Shown here piece after piece: positions 1-7,933 of a DNA stretch of 64,000 nt (the stretch's first letter is position 1; the number at the start of each line of letters is the position of its first letter). The notes under the pieces were generated by a model that was given only the letters and a program-made list of their open reading frames with translations, had not been told where the DNA came from and did not search any database. The DNA is from Pseudoduganella guangdongensis (GTDB lineage Bacteria; Pseudomonadota; Gammaproteobacteria; Burkholderiales; Burkholderiaceae_D): NCBI RefSeq assembly GCF_009857475.1, contig NZ_WWCJ01000011.1:62001-126000 (forward strand), given 5' to 3'. Made by a program: the position numbers and the translations under genes.

Positions 1-941
1 GCCGATTCGGCCAGCTGGCGCAGCGGCTGGGCAATGCGCTTGGCCGTCAGCACGCTGGCCACGGCGCAGATGACAATGCCGGCCACGGTCAGGCCCAGCA
101 GCCAGTGCTCCAGCCGCTCATATTCGGCGGTGGCTTCGTCTATCGAGCGGCCCAGCATGGCCACGGCCACATGGCCGTCATCTTCCCCGATAGGCGTCAT
201 GCGCACCGAGTAGCGGTCGCCGTCGATCGCCAGGTCCACCGCGCCGGCCGGCACGCTGCGCATGCTTTGCAGCTGGGGCATGATGGTGCCGACCGACGCC
301 GGCGGCCAGCTGGACGCCACCGGCAGCCAGTGCCCTCTGGCGTCGCGCGTCAGCAGCAGGGTTTGCAGGGCCGTGGTCTCGCGCATGTCGCGCGCCAGCC
401 GTTCGTCGAGCGGGAATGCCATCACCACAAAGCCGATCGTCACCGGCGCCTTCACCGGCACCACCACAATCTGGTACGGCATGCGCTCCACCACGGCGAC
501 GCCGTTGGCGCCGTCGCTCTCCTCCGCCTTGTCCAGCATGGTCACGACCATGTGCTCCAGGCCCGCCGCCTGGGCGTCGCTGGTCGACGCCACCACCTTG
601 CGCTCGGGGCTCACCAGCATGGTCATCGAGGCCTTGATGCGGCGGCCGTGGTTGGCCAGCGCCGATTCAATGGTGGCGCGGTCGCCTTCATCGGTGTTGC
701 CGATGGCGGCGAGGAAGCCGGTATCGCGCGCCAGCAGGCGGGCGCCGTTGCGCAGGTTCTGCGCATTCTGATCCATCAGCCGCGCAAACACTTTGCCGCC
801 ATTCACCAGCTCCGCGGCAATCGCCGTGCGCGCATTGCTGTCGATGCCGCGCTGGATCACGGCCAGCCCCACCAGCTGCACCACGATCAGCAGCACCAGG
901 AACAGGGTGACGATGCGGCTTTCCAGGCTGCGGAATCGCAT
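1..941 (-). CDS. Membrane sensor protein, N-terminal part (runs off the window)
   Basis: The minus-strand frame from ATG at 941 stays open to the window edge, giving the first ~313 residues. It starts MRFRSLESRIVTLF. A first membrane helix lies at about residues 9-29 and a second at about 281-299. Between them is a ~250-residue extracytoplasmic region typical of Cache-type sensor domains. After the second helix comes the start of a HAMP-like segment (AKRIAQPLRQLAES). The output domain (GGDEF/EAL, kinase or methyl-accepting) lies outside the window and cannot be named. The start is 4 nt after the stop of the upstream cupredoxin-like gene, so the two are probably co-transcribed. The ligand is unknown. 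Confidence 0.75.
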   Translation of the reverse strand, partial: MRFRSLESRIVTLFLVLLIVVQLVGLAVIQRGIDSNARTAIAAELVNGGKVFARLMDQNAQNLRNGARLLARDTGFLAAIGNTDEGDRATIESALANHGRRIKASMTMLVSPERKVVASTSDAQAAGLEHMVVTMLDKAEESDGANGVAVVERMPYQIVVVPVKAPVTIGFVVMAFPLDERLARDMRETTALQTLLLTRDARGHWLPVASSWPPASVGTIMPQLQSMRSVPAGAVDLAIDGDRYSVRMTPIGEDDGHVAVAMLGRSIDEATAEYERLEHWLLGLTVAGIVICAVASVLTAKRIAQPLRQLAES

Positions 942-945
942 GGCG

Positions 946-1581
946 TCAGTTGGCCGGGGCGTCCGCATCGGCGGCGCGCGGTTTCAGGGACATTTTGAAG
1001 TTGGCGCTGGCGCTGCCGTCGGCCAGGCGGGTGGGCTGCTCCAGCGCGTTGCCGCCCACGATATCCGGGTGCCAGGCTTTCAGCACGTACTTGCCAGCCG
1101 GCGCATCCAGCGCAACGCGCCCGGCGGCGTCGGTCTTGCCATAGTACGGCGTATCGACAATGCGCACATAGGCGATCATCTTGTCGTGGATATTGCAGCC
1201 GAGGACGACGGTACCCGGCTTCTCAAAGGTTTGCGGCTCGGCCGTGGTGCCGGTATACAGCTTCTGGTCGAACTTATGCGGCGCCGAGAAGGAATAAATG
1301 TGGTGCCGCACCTTGTCGTTGTTCGGGAAGTAAACCTTGCTGCCGGTCTGGACCACCGACACCAGCGGGATGAACTTCAAGGCCTTCTGGCTGATTTCGC
1401 CGGCCTTGAGCGTTTTCGGCAGTGTCTGGCCGCCGTCGGCTTCCAGGTAGACCACCGCGTCCGCCACCGGTTTGCCGGCGGCGTCCACCACCTGCACGCT
1501 GATTCCGCCCGCAGCCTGCACGGCGCCGGCGCAAAAGAAGGCCGCCATCATGGCGGAACGGGAAAGGAGCTTGCTCTGCAT
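946..1581 (-). CDS. Exported cupredoxin-like protein (methylamine utilization/plastocyanin-like)
   Basis: This 211-residue protein has a signal peptide (residues 1-23, ending VQAAGG), so it is periplasmic. It looks like two parts. The middle part resembles a cupredoxin: a His pair (KVRHHIYSF) is followed ~40 residues later by GCNIHDKM, giving the Cys, His(+3), Met(+6) spacing of a type-1 copper site. The flanking parts resemble carboxypeptidase-regulatory-like beta domains (DAAGKPVADAVVYLE; DAAGRVALDAPAGKYVLKAWHPD). Such proteins are often named methylamine utilization protein, but no methylamine genes are nearby. The membrane-sensor gene follows after 4 nt, which suggests the copper protein feeds a signal to that sensor. 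That link is inference. Confidence 0.75.
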   Translation of the reverse strand: MQSKLLSRSAMMAAFFCAGAVQAAGGISVQVVDAAGKPVADAVVYLEADGGQTLPKTLKAGEISQKALKFIPLVSVVQTGSKVYFPNNDKVRHHIYSFSAPHKFDQKLYTGTTAEPQTFEKPGTVVLGCNIHDKMIAYVRIVDTPYYGKTDAAGRVALDAPAGKYVLKAWHPDIVGGNALEQPTRLADGSASANFKMSLKPRAADADAPAN

Positions 1582-1700
1582 CGTTCTTTGGCTGGAAGGT
1601 GGAAGCCTATTGTAGCGCTAAATAACTGTTTCCAGTATTCATCATGTTGTCACAATCCAGGGCCAGAATCCACGCGTTGCCCTAATGCCGCCGGACCACC

Positions 1701-3545
1701 GTGAGCCCCTCTGCCGCCCTCCCCAATAATGTGACCTACCTGCGCGCCGCGCCGGACGAGCTGCTGGGTCAGCACCTGCTGGACATTATCCAGCGGCGCC
1801 AGCTGCACGCCCTGTTCCAGCCCATCGTCCACATGCAAAGCGGGGAGATCATTGCCTACGAGGGACTGGTGCGCGGCCCCTCGGACAGTCCGCTGCATTC
1901 TCCGCTCAACCTGTTCCGGGTGGCGCGCGCCAATCACCTGGCGCGCGAGGTGGAATACCTGTGCCGCCGCATCGTGCTGGAGCGTTTTGCCGAACTCAAG
2001 CTGCCGGGCAAGCTGTTCCTGAACGTCAGCCCGGAATCGCTGGTGCGCCAGCCTGACGGGGTGCAGGGCGAAACCCTGGGCTACATCCACGAATTCGGCA
2101 TCAACCCGGCCAACGTCATTATCGAGCTGACCGAGAACCAGCCCACCTACGACTACGAGCTGATGCGCGAGGCGGTGCTGCATTATCGCAACATGGGCTT
2201 CCAGATCGCGATCGACGACCTGGGCGAAGGCTTCTCCAGCCTGCGCCTGTGGTCCGAGCTGCGGCCGGAGTTCGTCAAGATCGATATGCACTTCATCCAG
2301 GGTATCGACCACGACCCGGTCAAGCTGCAGTTCGTACGCTCGATCCAGGAAATTGCCGACAAGTCGAACACGCTGGTCATCGCCGAAGGCATCGAAAAGG
2401 CGGCCGAACTGCTGCTGCTGCGCGACCTGGGCGTGGCCTACGGCCAGGGCTACCACCTGGGGCGGCCGCACGCCGTGCCCGCCAAGGCGCTGCCGGCAGA
2501 AGTGGTCAAGGTGCTGGGCCGCAATGGGGTGGCGGTCTACCCGCAGCGCGCCGCCGAGCGCAATGCCGTCAGCATCCGCAAGCTGCTGCACGAAGTCGCC
2601 ACCGTGCCGCCCTCGATGAACAATAACGAGGTGTACGAGATCTTCATGGCCGACCCCAAGCTGCTGATCATCCCGGTGGTGGACGCCGGCCAGCCGCTTG
2701 GCCTGGTGTCGCGCTTCGACATGATCGACCACTTCGCCCGTCCCTACCAGCGCGAGCTGTACGGCAAAAAGCCCTGCACCCTGTTCATGGACCCCAAGCC
2801 CATCATCGCGGAGGCCGATACCAGCCTGCAGGACCTGTCGCGCCGCATGGCCGAATCCGACGCCCACCACCTGTTCAACGGCTTCATCATCACCGAAGGC
2901 GGCCGCTACATCGGCATGGGCACCGGCCACGACCTGATGCGCGAAATCACGCAGATGCAGATCACCGCGGCGCGCTACGCCAACCCGCTCACGCAGTTGC
3001 CGGGCAATGTGCCGATCAACGAGCATATCGACCGCCTGCTGGAAAGCGCCACCCGCTTCTGGGTCTGCTATGTGGACCTGGACCATTTCAAGCCCTTCAA
3101 CGACGTCTACGGCTACCGGCGTGGCGACGATGTGATCCAGCTGACCGGCAACATCCTGGCCAAGCACGGCGACCACGGACGCGATTTCGTCGGCCACATC
3201 GGCGGCGACGATTTTGTGATCCTGTTCCAGAGCGAGGACTGGGAACAACGGTGCCAGGCCATCCTCGATGATTTCGCTACGGCAATTGTCGACTTCTACA
3301 GCTACGAAGACCGCGAGCGCGGCGGCTACATCAGCGAAGACCGGCAGGGCAAAAAGGTGTTCTACTCACTGATGAGCCTGTCGGCCGGCGTACTGCGTGT
3401 CGAACCGCACCAGTTCTATTCCCACCACCAGATCGCGGCCCGCGCCGCCGATGCAAAGAAACAAGCAAAAAAGATACACGGAAACAGTTTATTCCTCGAT
3501 CGCAGGATGCAATCCACTGAGCCGTCGCCTATAGTGAATGCATGA
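1701..3545 (+). CDS. EAL-CBS-GGDEF c-di-GMP signalling protein
   Basis: This is a 614-residue cytoplasmic protein with a GTG start. An N-terminal EAL domain (residues ~25-265) has the signature as EGL at E54, the NVSPES and ELTEN motifs, IDDLGEGFSSL and EGIE, so the acidic phosphodiesterase residues are in place. A CBS-pair region follows (~290-425, PVVDAGQPLGLVSRF...). The C-terminal GGDEF domain carries HIGGDDFVILF, with GGDDF in place of GGDEF. No transmembrane helix is seen. The order EAL-CBS-GGDEF is a known architecture. Both activities could be retained because D-for-E in the signature is conservative. The stop overlaps the next gene by 4 bp (ATGA), so the two are translationally coupled. 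Confidence 0.9.
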   Translation: MSPSAALPNNVTYLRAAPDELLGQHLLDIIQRRQLHALFQPIVHMQSGEIIAYEGLVRGPSDSPLHSPLNLFRVARANHLAREVEYLCRRIVLERFAELKLPGKLFLNVSPESLVRQPDGVQGETLGYIHEFGINPANVIIELTENQPTYDYELMREAVLHYRNMGFQIAIDDLGEGFSSLRLWSELRPEFVKIDMHFIQGIDHDPVKLQFVRSIQEIADKSNTLVIAEGIEKAAELLLLRDLGVAYGQGYHLGRPHAVPAKALPAEVVKVLGRNGVAVYPQRAAERNAVSIRKLLHEVATVPPSMNNNEVYEIFMADPKLLIIPVVDAGQPLGLVSRFDMIDHFARPYQRELYGKKPCTLFMDPKPIIAEADTSLQDLSRRMAESDAHHLFNGFIITEGGRYIGMGTGHDLMREITQMQITAARYANPLTQLPGNVPINEHIDRLLESATRFWVCYVDLDHFKPFNDVYGYRRGDDVIQLTGNILAKHGDHGRDFVGHIGGDDFVILFQSEDWEQRCQAILDDFATAIVDFYSYEDRERGGYISEDRQGKKVFYSLMSLSAGVLRVEPHQFYSHHQIAARAADAKKQAKKIHGNSLFLDRRMQSTEPSPIVNA

Positions 3546-4108
3546 CCCCTTTCCTCTACAGCCTGTGCCAGAAGCCCGTCGTCGGCCTTGCCATGGCGGC
3601 TGTGGCCTTGTGTGAGTTCCCGCCCCTGGTCAAAGACGCCCCGATGCAGCTGGATGCCGCCGGCAGCGTACTCAGCGTCGATGTCGAGGTGCCGGTGGAC
3701 CTGAGCTACACCCTGCTGGTCGAGCTCAGCAATCCCGCCGGGGACTCCCTCAGCAAACAGGAAATCACCATCCTGGGCGACCGCCGCGTGGAGGATTGCA
3801 TCGAAACCGTGGACCTGGCCAAAGTACCGCGCCAGGAACGCGCCAGCTACGGGCGCGCCATGCCCTTCAAGGTGGAAGTGCGGCGCAAAGCCGACAATAT
3901 GCTGGTGCACTCGCGCCAGGTGACCACCCTGTGCGTGGCCAGCAAATGGGCCAACCAGCGCTCGCGCAGCCTGGGCAATATCGCCCTGGTGCGCGGCGCC
4001 TACAGCTTGCGGGTGGAAAATGTCGCAGCCCAGGCCGGGCTGGGGCGCCTGAACGCCACGGTCTTGCTGGCGCCGGTCAGCGAAAAACCGCTTAGCGCGC
4101 AGCGATAG
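3542..4108 (+). CDS. Hypothetical protein, possibly exported, coupled to the EAL-CBS-GGDEF gene
   Basis: I do not recognise this 188-residue protein with confidence. It starts with a short hydrophobic stretch (residues ~10-27, VVGLAMAAVALCEFPP) that could be a weak signal peptide or lipobox-like segment. The rest is predicted beta-rich (SVDVEVPVDLSYTLLVEL, PFKVEVRRKADNMLVHSRQ, YSLRVENVAA), as in immunoglobulin-like exported proteins such as the DUF5625 type. It has three cysteines (C23/C81/C127 region). It overlaps the preceding gene by 4 bp, and its 3' end overlaps the convergent small gene ending at 4092 by 17 bp. Confidence 0.7.
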   Translation: MTPFLYSLCQKPVVGLAMAAVALCEFPPLVKDAPMQLDAAGSVLSVDVEVPVDLSYTLLVELSNPAGDSLSKQEITILGDRRVEDCIETVDLAKVPRQERASYGRAMPFKVEVRRKADNMLVHSRQVTTLCVASKWANQRSRSLGNIALVRGAYSLRVENVAAQAGLGRLNATVLLAPVSEKPLSAQR

Positions 4109-4439
4109 TCTCTTCCAGCCGGCCGCTTTCCACCCATCCCAGGCTGATGCGGCCGGTGCGCGGGTTCACGTATTGCACCTCGGTAAAGGTGCCATACTCG
4201 TTCAGCGCGTGCAGGGAATCACCCTTGATCACGAAGGTAGCGCGCAGGCGGCAGCCCGGTTCGGGCGCGGAATGGAAATGCAGGCGTTCTTTGCCCGCCA
4301 CGCGGCGGCCCGCCTGCCAGTCCGCCACCGCCACCTGCTGCTCGCGCGCACGCTGCAGCACGCTGCCGCAATCCGGCGCGGCGTCAGCGCGGGCTGCTGC
4401 GAGCATCACGACGGTGAGGAGGGGGACGGAGAGCTTCAT
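4092..4439 (-). CDS. Small exported protein, SH3-like
   Basis: This 115-residue protein starts at ATG 4439 and begins with a signal peptide (MKLSVPLLTVVMLAAARADA, cleavage near residue 20). The mature part holds a conserved-looking pair of cysteines (C24, C63). Its C-terminal half is beta-rich and SH3-like (VIKGDSLHALNEYGTFTEVQY...GRISLGWVESGRL), similar to bacterial SH3 proteins in the periplasm. An alternative ATG at 4457 would add six residues (MAALTS). The gene starts inside the 3' end of the Sel1 gene in another frame (56 bp overlap), so the two are probably co-transcribed. The much longer open frame back to 4754 is the shadow of the Sel1 gene. Confidence 0.65.
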   Translation of the reverse strand: MKLSVPLLTVVMLAAARADAAPDCGSVLQRAREQQVAVADWQAGRRVAGKERLHFHSAPEPGCRLRATFVIKGDSLHALNEYGTFTEVQYVNPRTGRISLGWVESGRLEETIAAR

Positions 4440-5355
4440 CGAAGTTAATGCTGCCATGAAATTGTTCGTCAGGCAATGCCGTATCGAGCACGCCCCCGCG
4501 CAAGCCTTCCAGGTTGTGCTGTGCCAGGGTATGGCCCTGTGCGGCAGCTTTGCGGTACCAGTGCAGCGCTTCCGTTTCATCCTGCGAAACGCCCTGCCCG
4601 GTCGCATACAGCACGCCCAGATTGTTCTGTGCGGCCGCATCGCCCTGTTCCGCCGCGCTGCGGTACCAGTGCAGCGCCTTGCCCAGGTCGCGCTGCACGC
4701 CGTCGCCGCTGGCATACAAGACACCGACACTGAACTGGGCCTGGGCCGATCCACCCTCGGCCGCCAGGCTGTACCACATCAGCGCCTGGCCAGGGTCGCG
4801 CTCGACCCCGCTGCCGTGCGCATACATACTGCCCAGCAAACACTGCGCGTGCACCTCGCCCTGCACCGCCGCCTTGCGCAGCCAGGCCAGCGCCCGCTCG
4901 CAGTCTGGCGCTACGCCGCGCCCGTTGAGGTAAGCCTCGCCCAGCAAAGCCTGCGCACTGGGCACACCCTGCTCCGCCGCACGGCAGAACCAGCGCACGG
5001 CCATCTCTTCATCCTGGGAAACACCGCGACCGCGGCGGTACATCTGGCCCAGGTTTTGCTGGGCAGCCGGATCGCCCTGGCGCGCGGCGCGGCGGAACCA
5101 GTACACCGCCTCCAGGTCGCTGCAGGCGGTGCCATGGCCGCGGTAGTACATGGCGGCCAGCTGGTTCTGCGCAAAGGCAAGGCCCTGCAGCGCCGACCGG
5201 CGCATCCAGCTGAAGGCTTGCCGCGGGTCCGGGTCCACGCCCTGGCCGTTCTTGTACAACAAGGCCAGGTTGAACTGGGCGTAGGGGTCGCCGCGCTGCG
5301 CGGGCCCGAGAAACCACCGGAAGATGCGCTCCCGGTCCGCAACACGCTTGCCCAT
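4384..5355 (-). CDS. Sel1-repeat protein
   Basis: The protein has 323 residues and consists of about seven to eight Sel1-like (TPR-type) repeats of 36 residues, each of the form A-x-x-x-L-G-x-x-Y-x-x-G-x-G-V (for example LLYKNGQGV, MYRRGRGV, VLYASGDGV, VLYATGQGV). They run from about residue 22 to 290. Sel1 proteins are helical scaffolds for protein partners. No signal peptide is visible, so it is probably cytoplasmic. The last ~35 residues (from LDTALPDEQF) fall outside the repeats, and their coding sequence overlaps the start of the small exported gene. No function can be given beyond scaffolding. Confidence 0.88.
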   Translation of the reverse strand: MGKRVADRERIFRWFLGPAQRGDPYAQFNLALLYKNGQGVDPDPRQAFSWMRRSALQGLAFAQNQLAAMYYRGHGTACSDLEAVYWFRRAARQGDPAAQQNLGQMYRRGRGVSQDEEMAVRWFCRAAEQGVPSAQALLGEAYLNGRGVAPDCERALAWLRKAAVQGEVHAQCLLGSMYAHGSGVERDPGQALMWYSLAAEGGSAQAQFSVGVLYASGDGVQRDLGKALHWYRSAAEQGDAAAQNNLGVLYATGQGVSQDETEALHWYRKAAAQGHTLAQHNLEGLRGGVLDTALPDEQFHGSINFDEALRPPPHRRDARSSPR

Positions 5356-5430
5356 TGCCGCCTCCCATGCCTCAGATTGTTATCTAAAGTATAAGAAGCG
5401 ACTTTCAGGCGGGTTTGATCTGCCTCAAAC

Positions 5431-7485
5431 TCAGAACTTGGCGCGCACCCCAAATACGAAGTTACGGCCCGGCAGGGGCGAAATATCCTTCAGCAGCGAG
5501 GTCGAAACGCGGATTTCGTCATTCAGCACGTTCTTCGCCAGCACAAACCAGGTCAGGTCCAGGTCCTTCAGCTTTTGGGTGTAGGACAGATTGGCGTTGA
5601 CCTGGTTGTAGGCGCCGGACGGCGAGCTTTCGAACGCGGCCAGGCGGTCCTGCGACTGGGCATGGATCCAGGTCGCGCCGACGCGCCAGGCGCTGCTGCG
5701 GTAGCCGATGCTGGCACCGAAGCGGGTGGCCGGTTGCAGCGGCAGGCTGCCGGCGTTCTTCAGTTCGCCGCGCGAGGTGTCGGCGAACAGGCGGCCGTTC
5801 AGGCCCAGGCCGTGCGGGTTGTACTCGATCTCGCCCTCCGCGCCGCGCACGGTGGCGTCGCCCTGGCTGAACACGCGTTCGCGGAACTGCTCGCCATCGT
5901 GTCCTTCGTGGCCTTCGCCATCGACCATTTTGCCGGTGACGTGGCCGTAGATGAAGTCGGAAATGCTGTTGTGGAACAGGTTGGCTTTCCAGCGCAGCAG
6001 GCCGGCGGTCTTCTGCAGCGACAATTCAATATTGCGCGAGGTTTCCTTGCGCAGGTCCGGATTGCCCAGGTCGAAGGTGATGGTGGCGTGGTGCGGGCCG
6101 GCCGAATACAGCTCTTCCGTCGTCGGCGCACGCTGCGCGCGCGACAGGGTCAGGCCGGTGGCATAACCAGGCGTGAACGACCACAGCGCACCCAGTGCGC
6201 CGCTTTGCAGCGAGAACGAGCGGTCCAGGCCGGTGACCGGCTGGCGCTTGACGCGCTCCGTGCGCACGCCAGCGTTCACGCGGACCGGGCCCCATTCTTT
6301 TTCCTCCACCAGGAAGGCGGCCGTGGATTTGGAGCGGGTGGCCGGCACGGTGTCGCCGTGCGCATGGCCGTGGTCGTGCTCGTCTTCGCCCTCGTGCTCG
6401 CCTTCGTGTTCCTCGTGCTCCTCCTCGTGGCCCGCAGCCTTGGCGGCAAAGTGGCTCAACTCGGTTTGCAGGCCGAAGGTGCCGTGCCAGCCATTGATCG
6501 CCTTGTGCACCATCTCGGCACGGGTTTCCAGCGCGCGGTTGGTGAACTGTACTTCCGGCACACCGTCCTCGCCCAGTTCGGCGTGGCGGTAGTCGGTGTA
6601 GCCAGCCTTGAACTTGGCCGACTCAATGCCCGGCAGGATGTTCTTGAACAGGCTGTCGATATCGTAACGCGTCTGGTGCTGGTCGATCACCGCGCCCTCG
6701 TCGCTCGGCACGCCGTACTTGTTGTCCAGGCCGGAAACCGAAGCGCCCACATAACCCCAGGCGTCGATATACGAACCGCCCAGGCCGCCGCCCTTCTCTT
6801 TGGTCCCCGAATTCGGCAGGCGGCCACTGCCCGAGGCCGGATCGCCCGCCACACGGTTGCCCGGGATCTTGTAGTCGCCCGACTGGCGCGCGTTGGCGTC
6901 CAGGTGCAGGGCCAGCTTGCCAATGGCGCCGTCGAGCGTGCCGGAGGTGGCATGGCCCTGGTCCACGGTGCTGTAGCGCGCTTCGGCCTGGCCGGTCAGC
7001 TTGGGTTCCCGCGCTGGCGGAATGCGCTCATTGACCACGTTCACCAGGCCGCCGATGGCGCCCGAACCGTACAGCAACGCAGCCGGGCCGCGCAGGATTT
7101 CAATCTGGTGCGCCACCGCGCCGTCGCCCGCCACCGCGTGGTCGTTCGACAGGCCGGAAACGTCGGAAACGGCCATGCCGTTCTCCAGCATCTTGACGCG
7201 CGCGCCTTCCAGGCCGCGAATGATCGGGCGCGATGCGCCGGCGCCGAAGGCCGACGACGACACGCCCAGTTCCGACGACAGCGTTTCGCCCAGCGAGTTC
7301 GCCATCTTGTCGCGCAGCTCATCGCCCGACAGCACTTTGGCCGGCAGCAGGATCTGTTCGGTCTCGCCTTTATGGAAAGGGTTGGCGGTGACCACCACCT
7401 TGGTCACTTCGCCATCATCAGCGTGGGCGAATGCGGATACGGCCGACAGGACAGCGCCTGCCAGCAGGGAGTACTTGAAATTCAT
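5431..7485 (-). CDS. TonB-dependent outer-membrane receptor, ZnuD-like, with His-rich loop
   Basis: The start is ATG at 7485 (MNFKYSLLAG), because a signal peptide follows directly (cleavage after AFAHA, residue 22). The mature protein (684 residues before cleavage) has a TonB-dependent plug domain (residues ~40-155, with SRPIIRGLEGARVKMLENG and LRGPAALLYGSGAIGG) and a beta barrel ending in the aromatic FVFGVRAKF. A loop at residues ~353-377 is almost only His, Glu, Gly and Asp, and a second short GHEGHDGE stretch lies further on. This fits the ZnuD family of zinc (or other divalent metal) receptors. Substrate is inferred from the His-rich loop. A small DUF2946-like gene lies 81 bp upstream on the same strand. 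Confidence 0.87.
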   Translation of the reverse strand: MNFKYSLLAGAVLSAVSAFAHADDGEVTKVVVTANPFHKGETEQILLPAKVLSGDELRDKMANSLGETLSSELGVSSSAFGAGASRPIIRGLEGARVKMLENGMAVSDVSGLSNDHAVAGDGAVAHQIEILRGPAALLYGSGAIGGLVNVVNERIPPAREPKLTGQAEARYSTVDQGHATSGTLDGAIGKLALHLDANARQSGDYKIPGNRVAGDPASGSGRLPNSGTKEKGGGLGGSYIDAWGYVGASVSGLDNKYGVPSDEGAVIDQHQTRYDIDSLFKNILPGIESAKFKAGYTDYRHAELGEDGVPEVQFTNRALETRAEMVHKAINGWHGTFGLQTELSHFAAKAAGHEEEHEEHEGEHEGEDEHDHGHAHGDTVPATRSKSTAAFLVEEKEWGPVRVNAGVRTERVKRQPVTGLDRSFSLQSGALGALWSFTPGYATGLTLSRAQRAPTTEELYSAGPHHATITFDLGNPDLRKETSRNIELSLQKTAGLLRWKANLFHNSISDFIYGHVTGKMVDGEGHEGHDGEQFRERVFSQGDATVRGAEGEIEYNPHGLGLNGRLFADTSRGELKNAGSLPLQPATRFGASIGYRSSAWRVGATWIHAQSQDRLAAFESSPSGAYNQVNANLSYTQKLKDLDLTWFVLAKNVLNDEIRVSTSLLKDISPLPGRNFVFGVRAKF

Positions 7486-7517
7486 GTTATACCTCTGGAT
7501 ACGACAAACGAAAGCGA

Positions 7518-7540
7518 GCCGGCAGCGCGGGGGTGCCGGC
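7518..7540. repeat. Short GC-rich hairpin upstream of the TonB receptor
   Basis: The arms GCCGGCA and TGCCGGC form a 7-bp stem around a 9-nt loop, between the DUF2946-like gene and the receptor. It could shape readthrough from the upstream gene, but there is no T-run, so it is not a classical terminator. Confidence 0.35.
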
Positions 7541-7566
7541 GGCAGCAATTAAAGGGTTTCGTTGTG

Positions 7567-7914
7567 TCAGGCCAGGGGTGGCGCGCGCGAATCGTAGGCG
7601 CGCGCGGTACGCGCACCGTGCGGGGCGGCCAAGGCCGCGCCGGCTTGCGGCGCGCTGTATTCGACTGCCGGGAAGGTGAAGCTCGGCGTGTGGATGGCCG
7701 ACGCCAGCGGGGCGAAGGCCGCGCACTGGCTGCAATTGTGATCCAGCGCCAGCCCGGCGCTCAGCCCGCTTTCGCCGGCATCGCCCGCCTGCTGCTGTTC
7801 GCTGCCATGGCGGTAGTCCGACCAATGCGACACCGCGTGCGCCATCCCAAGCTGCTGGGACAGGACCAGCAGCAAGGCAAGCAGTACATGCAGGATGTGG
7901 CGATTGGCTTTCAC
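7567..7914 (-). CDS. Small DUF2946-like exported protein
   Basis: The preferred start is GTG 7914, giving 115 residues that begin VKANRHILHVLLALLLVLSQQ, a clear signal peptide or membrane segment. ATG 7956 would add 14 residues and would overlap the YegD stop at 7934. The mature part contains His residues (HAVSHWSDYRHG), a CSQC pair (DHNCSQCAAFAP) and a C-terminal RAYDSRAPP. Both the Cys pair and the R-(G/A)-PP tail are usual in DUF2946-type small proteins found next to metal receptors and copper genes. Its position just upstream of the TonB receptor supports a metal-related role, which is inferred. Confidence 0.62.
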   Translation of the reverse strand: MKANRHILHVLLALLLVLSQQLGMAHAVSHWSDYRHGSEQQQAGDAGESGLSAGLALDHNCSQCAAFAPLASAIHTPSFTFPAVEYSAPQAGAALAAPHGARTARAYDSRAPPLA

Positions 7915-7933
7915 GGCGGCTATTGTACGCAGT

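Noticed and set aside
1650..3248. 532-codon open frame on the minus strand
   Set aside because: It is antisense to the EAL-CBS-GGDEF gene, whose motifs are unmistakable.
7486..7566. Zur box before the ZnuD-like receptor
   Set aside because: Only a partial GGTATAACAT word is seen, without the matching half.
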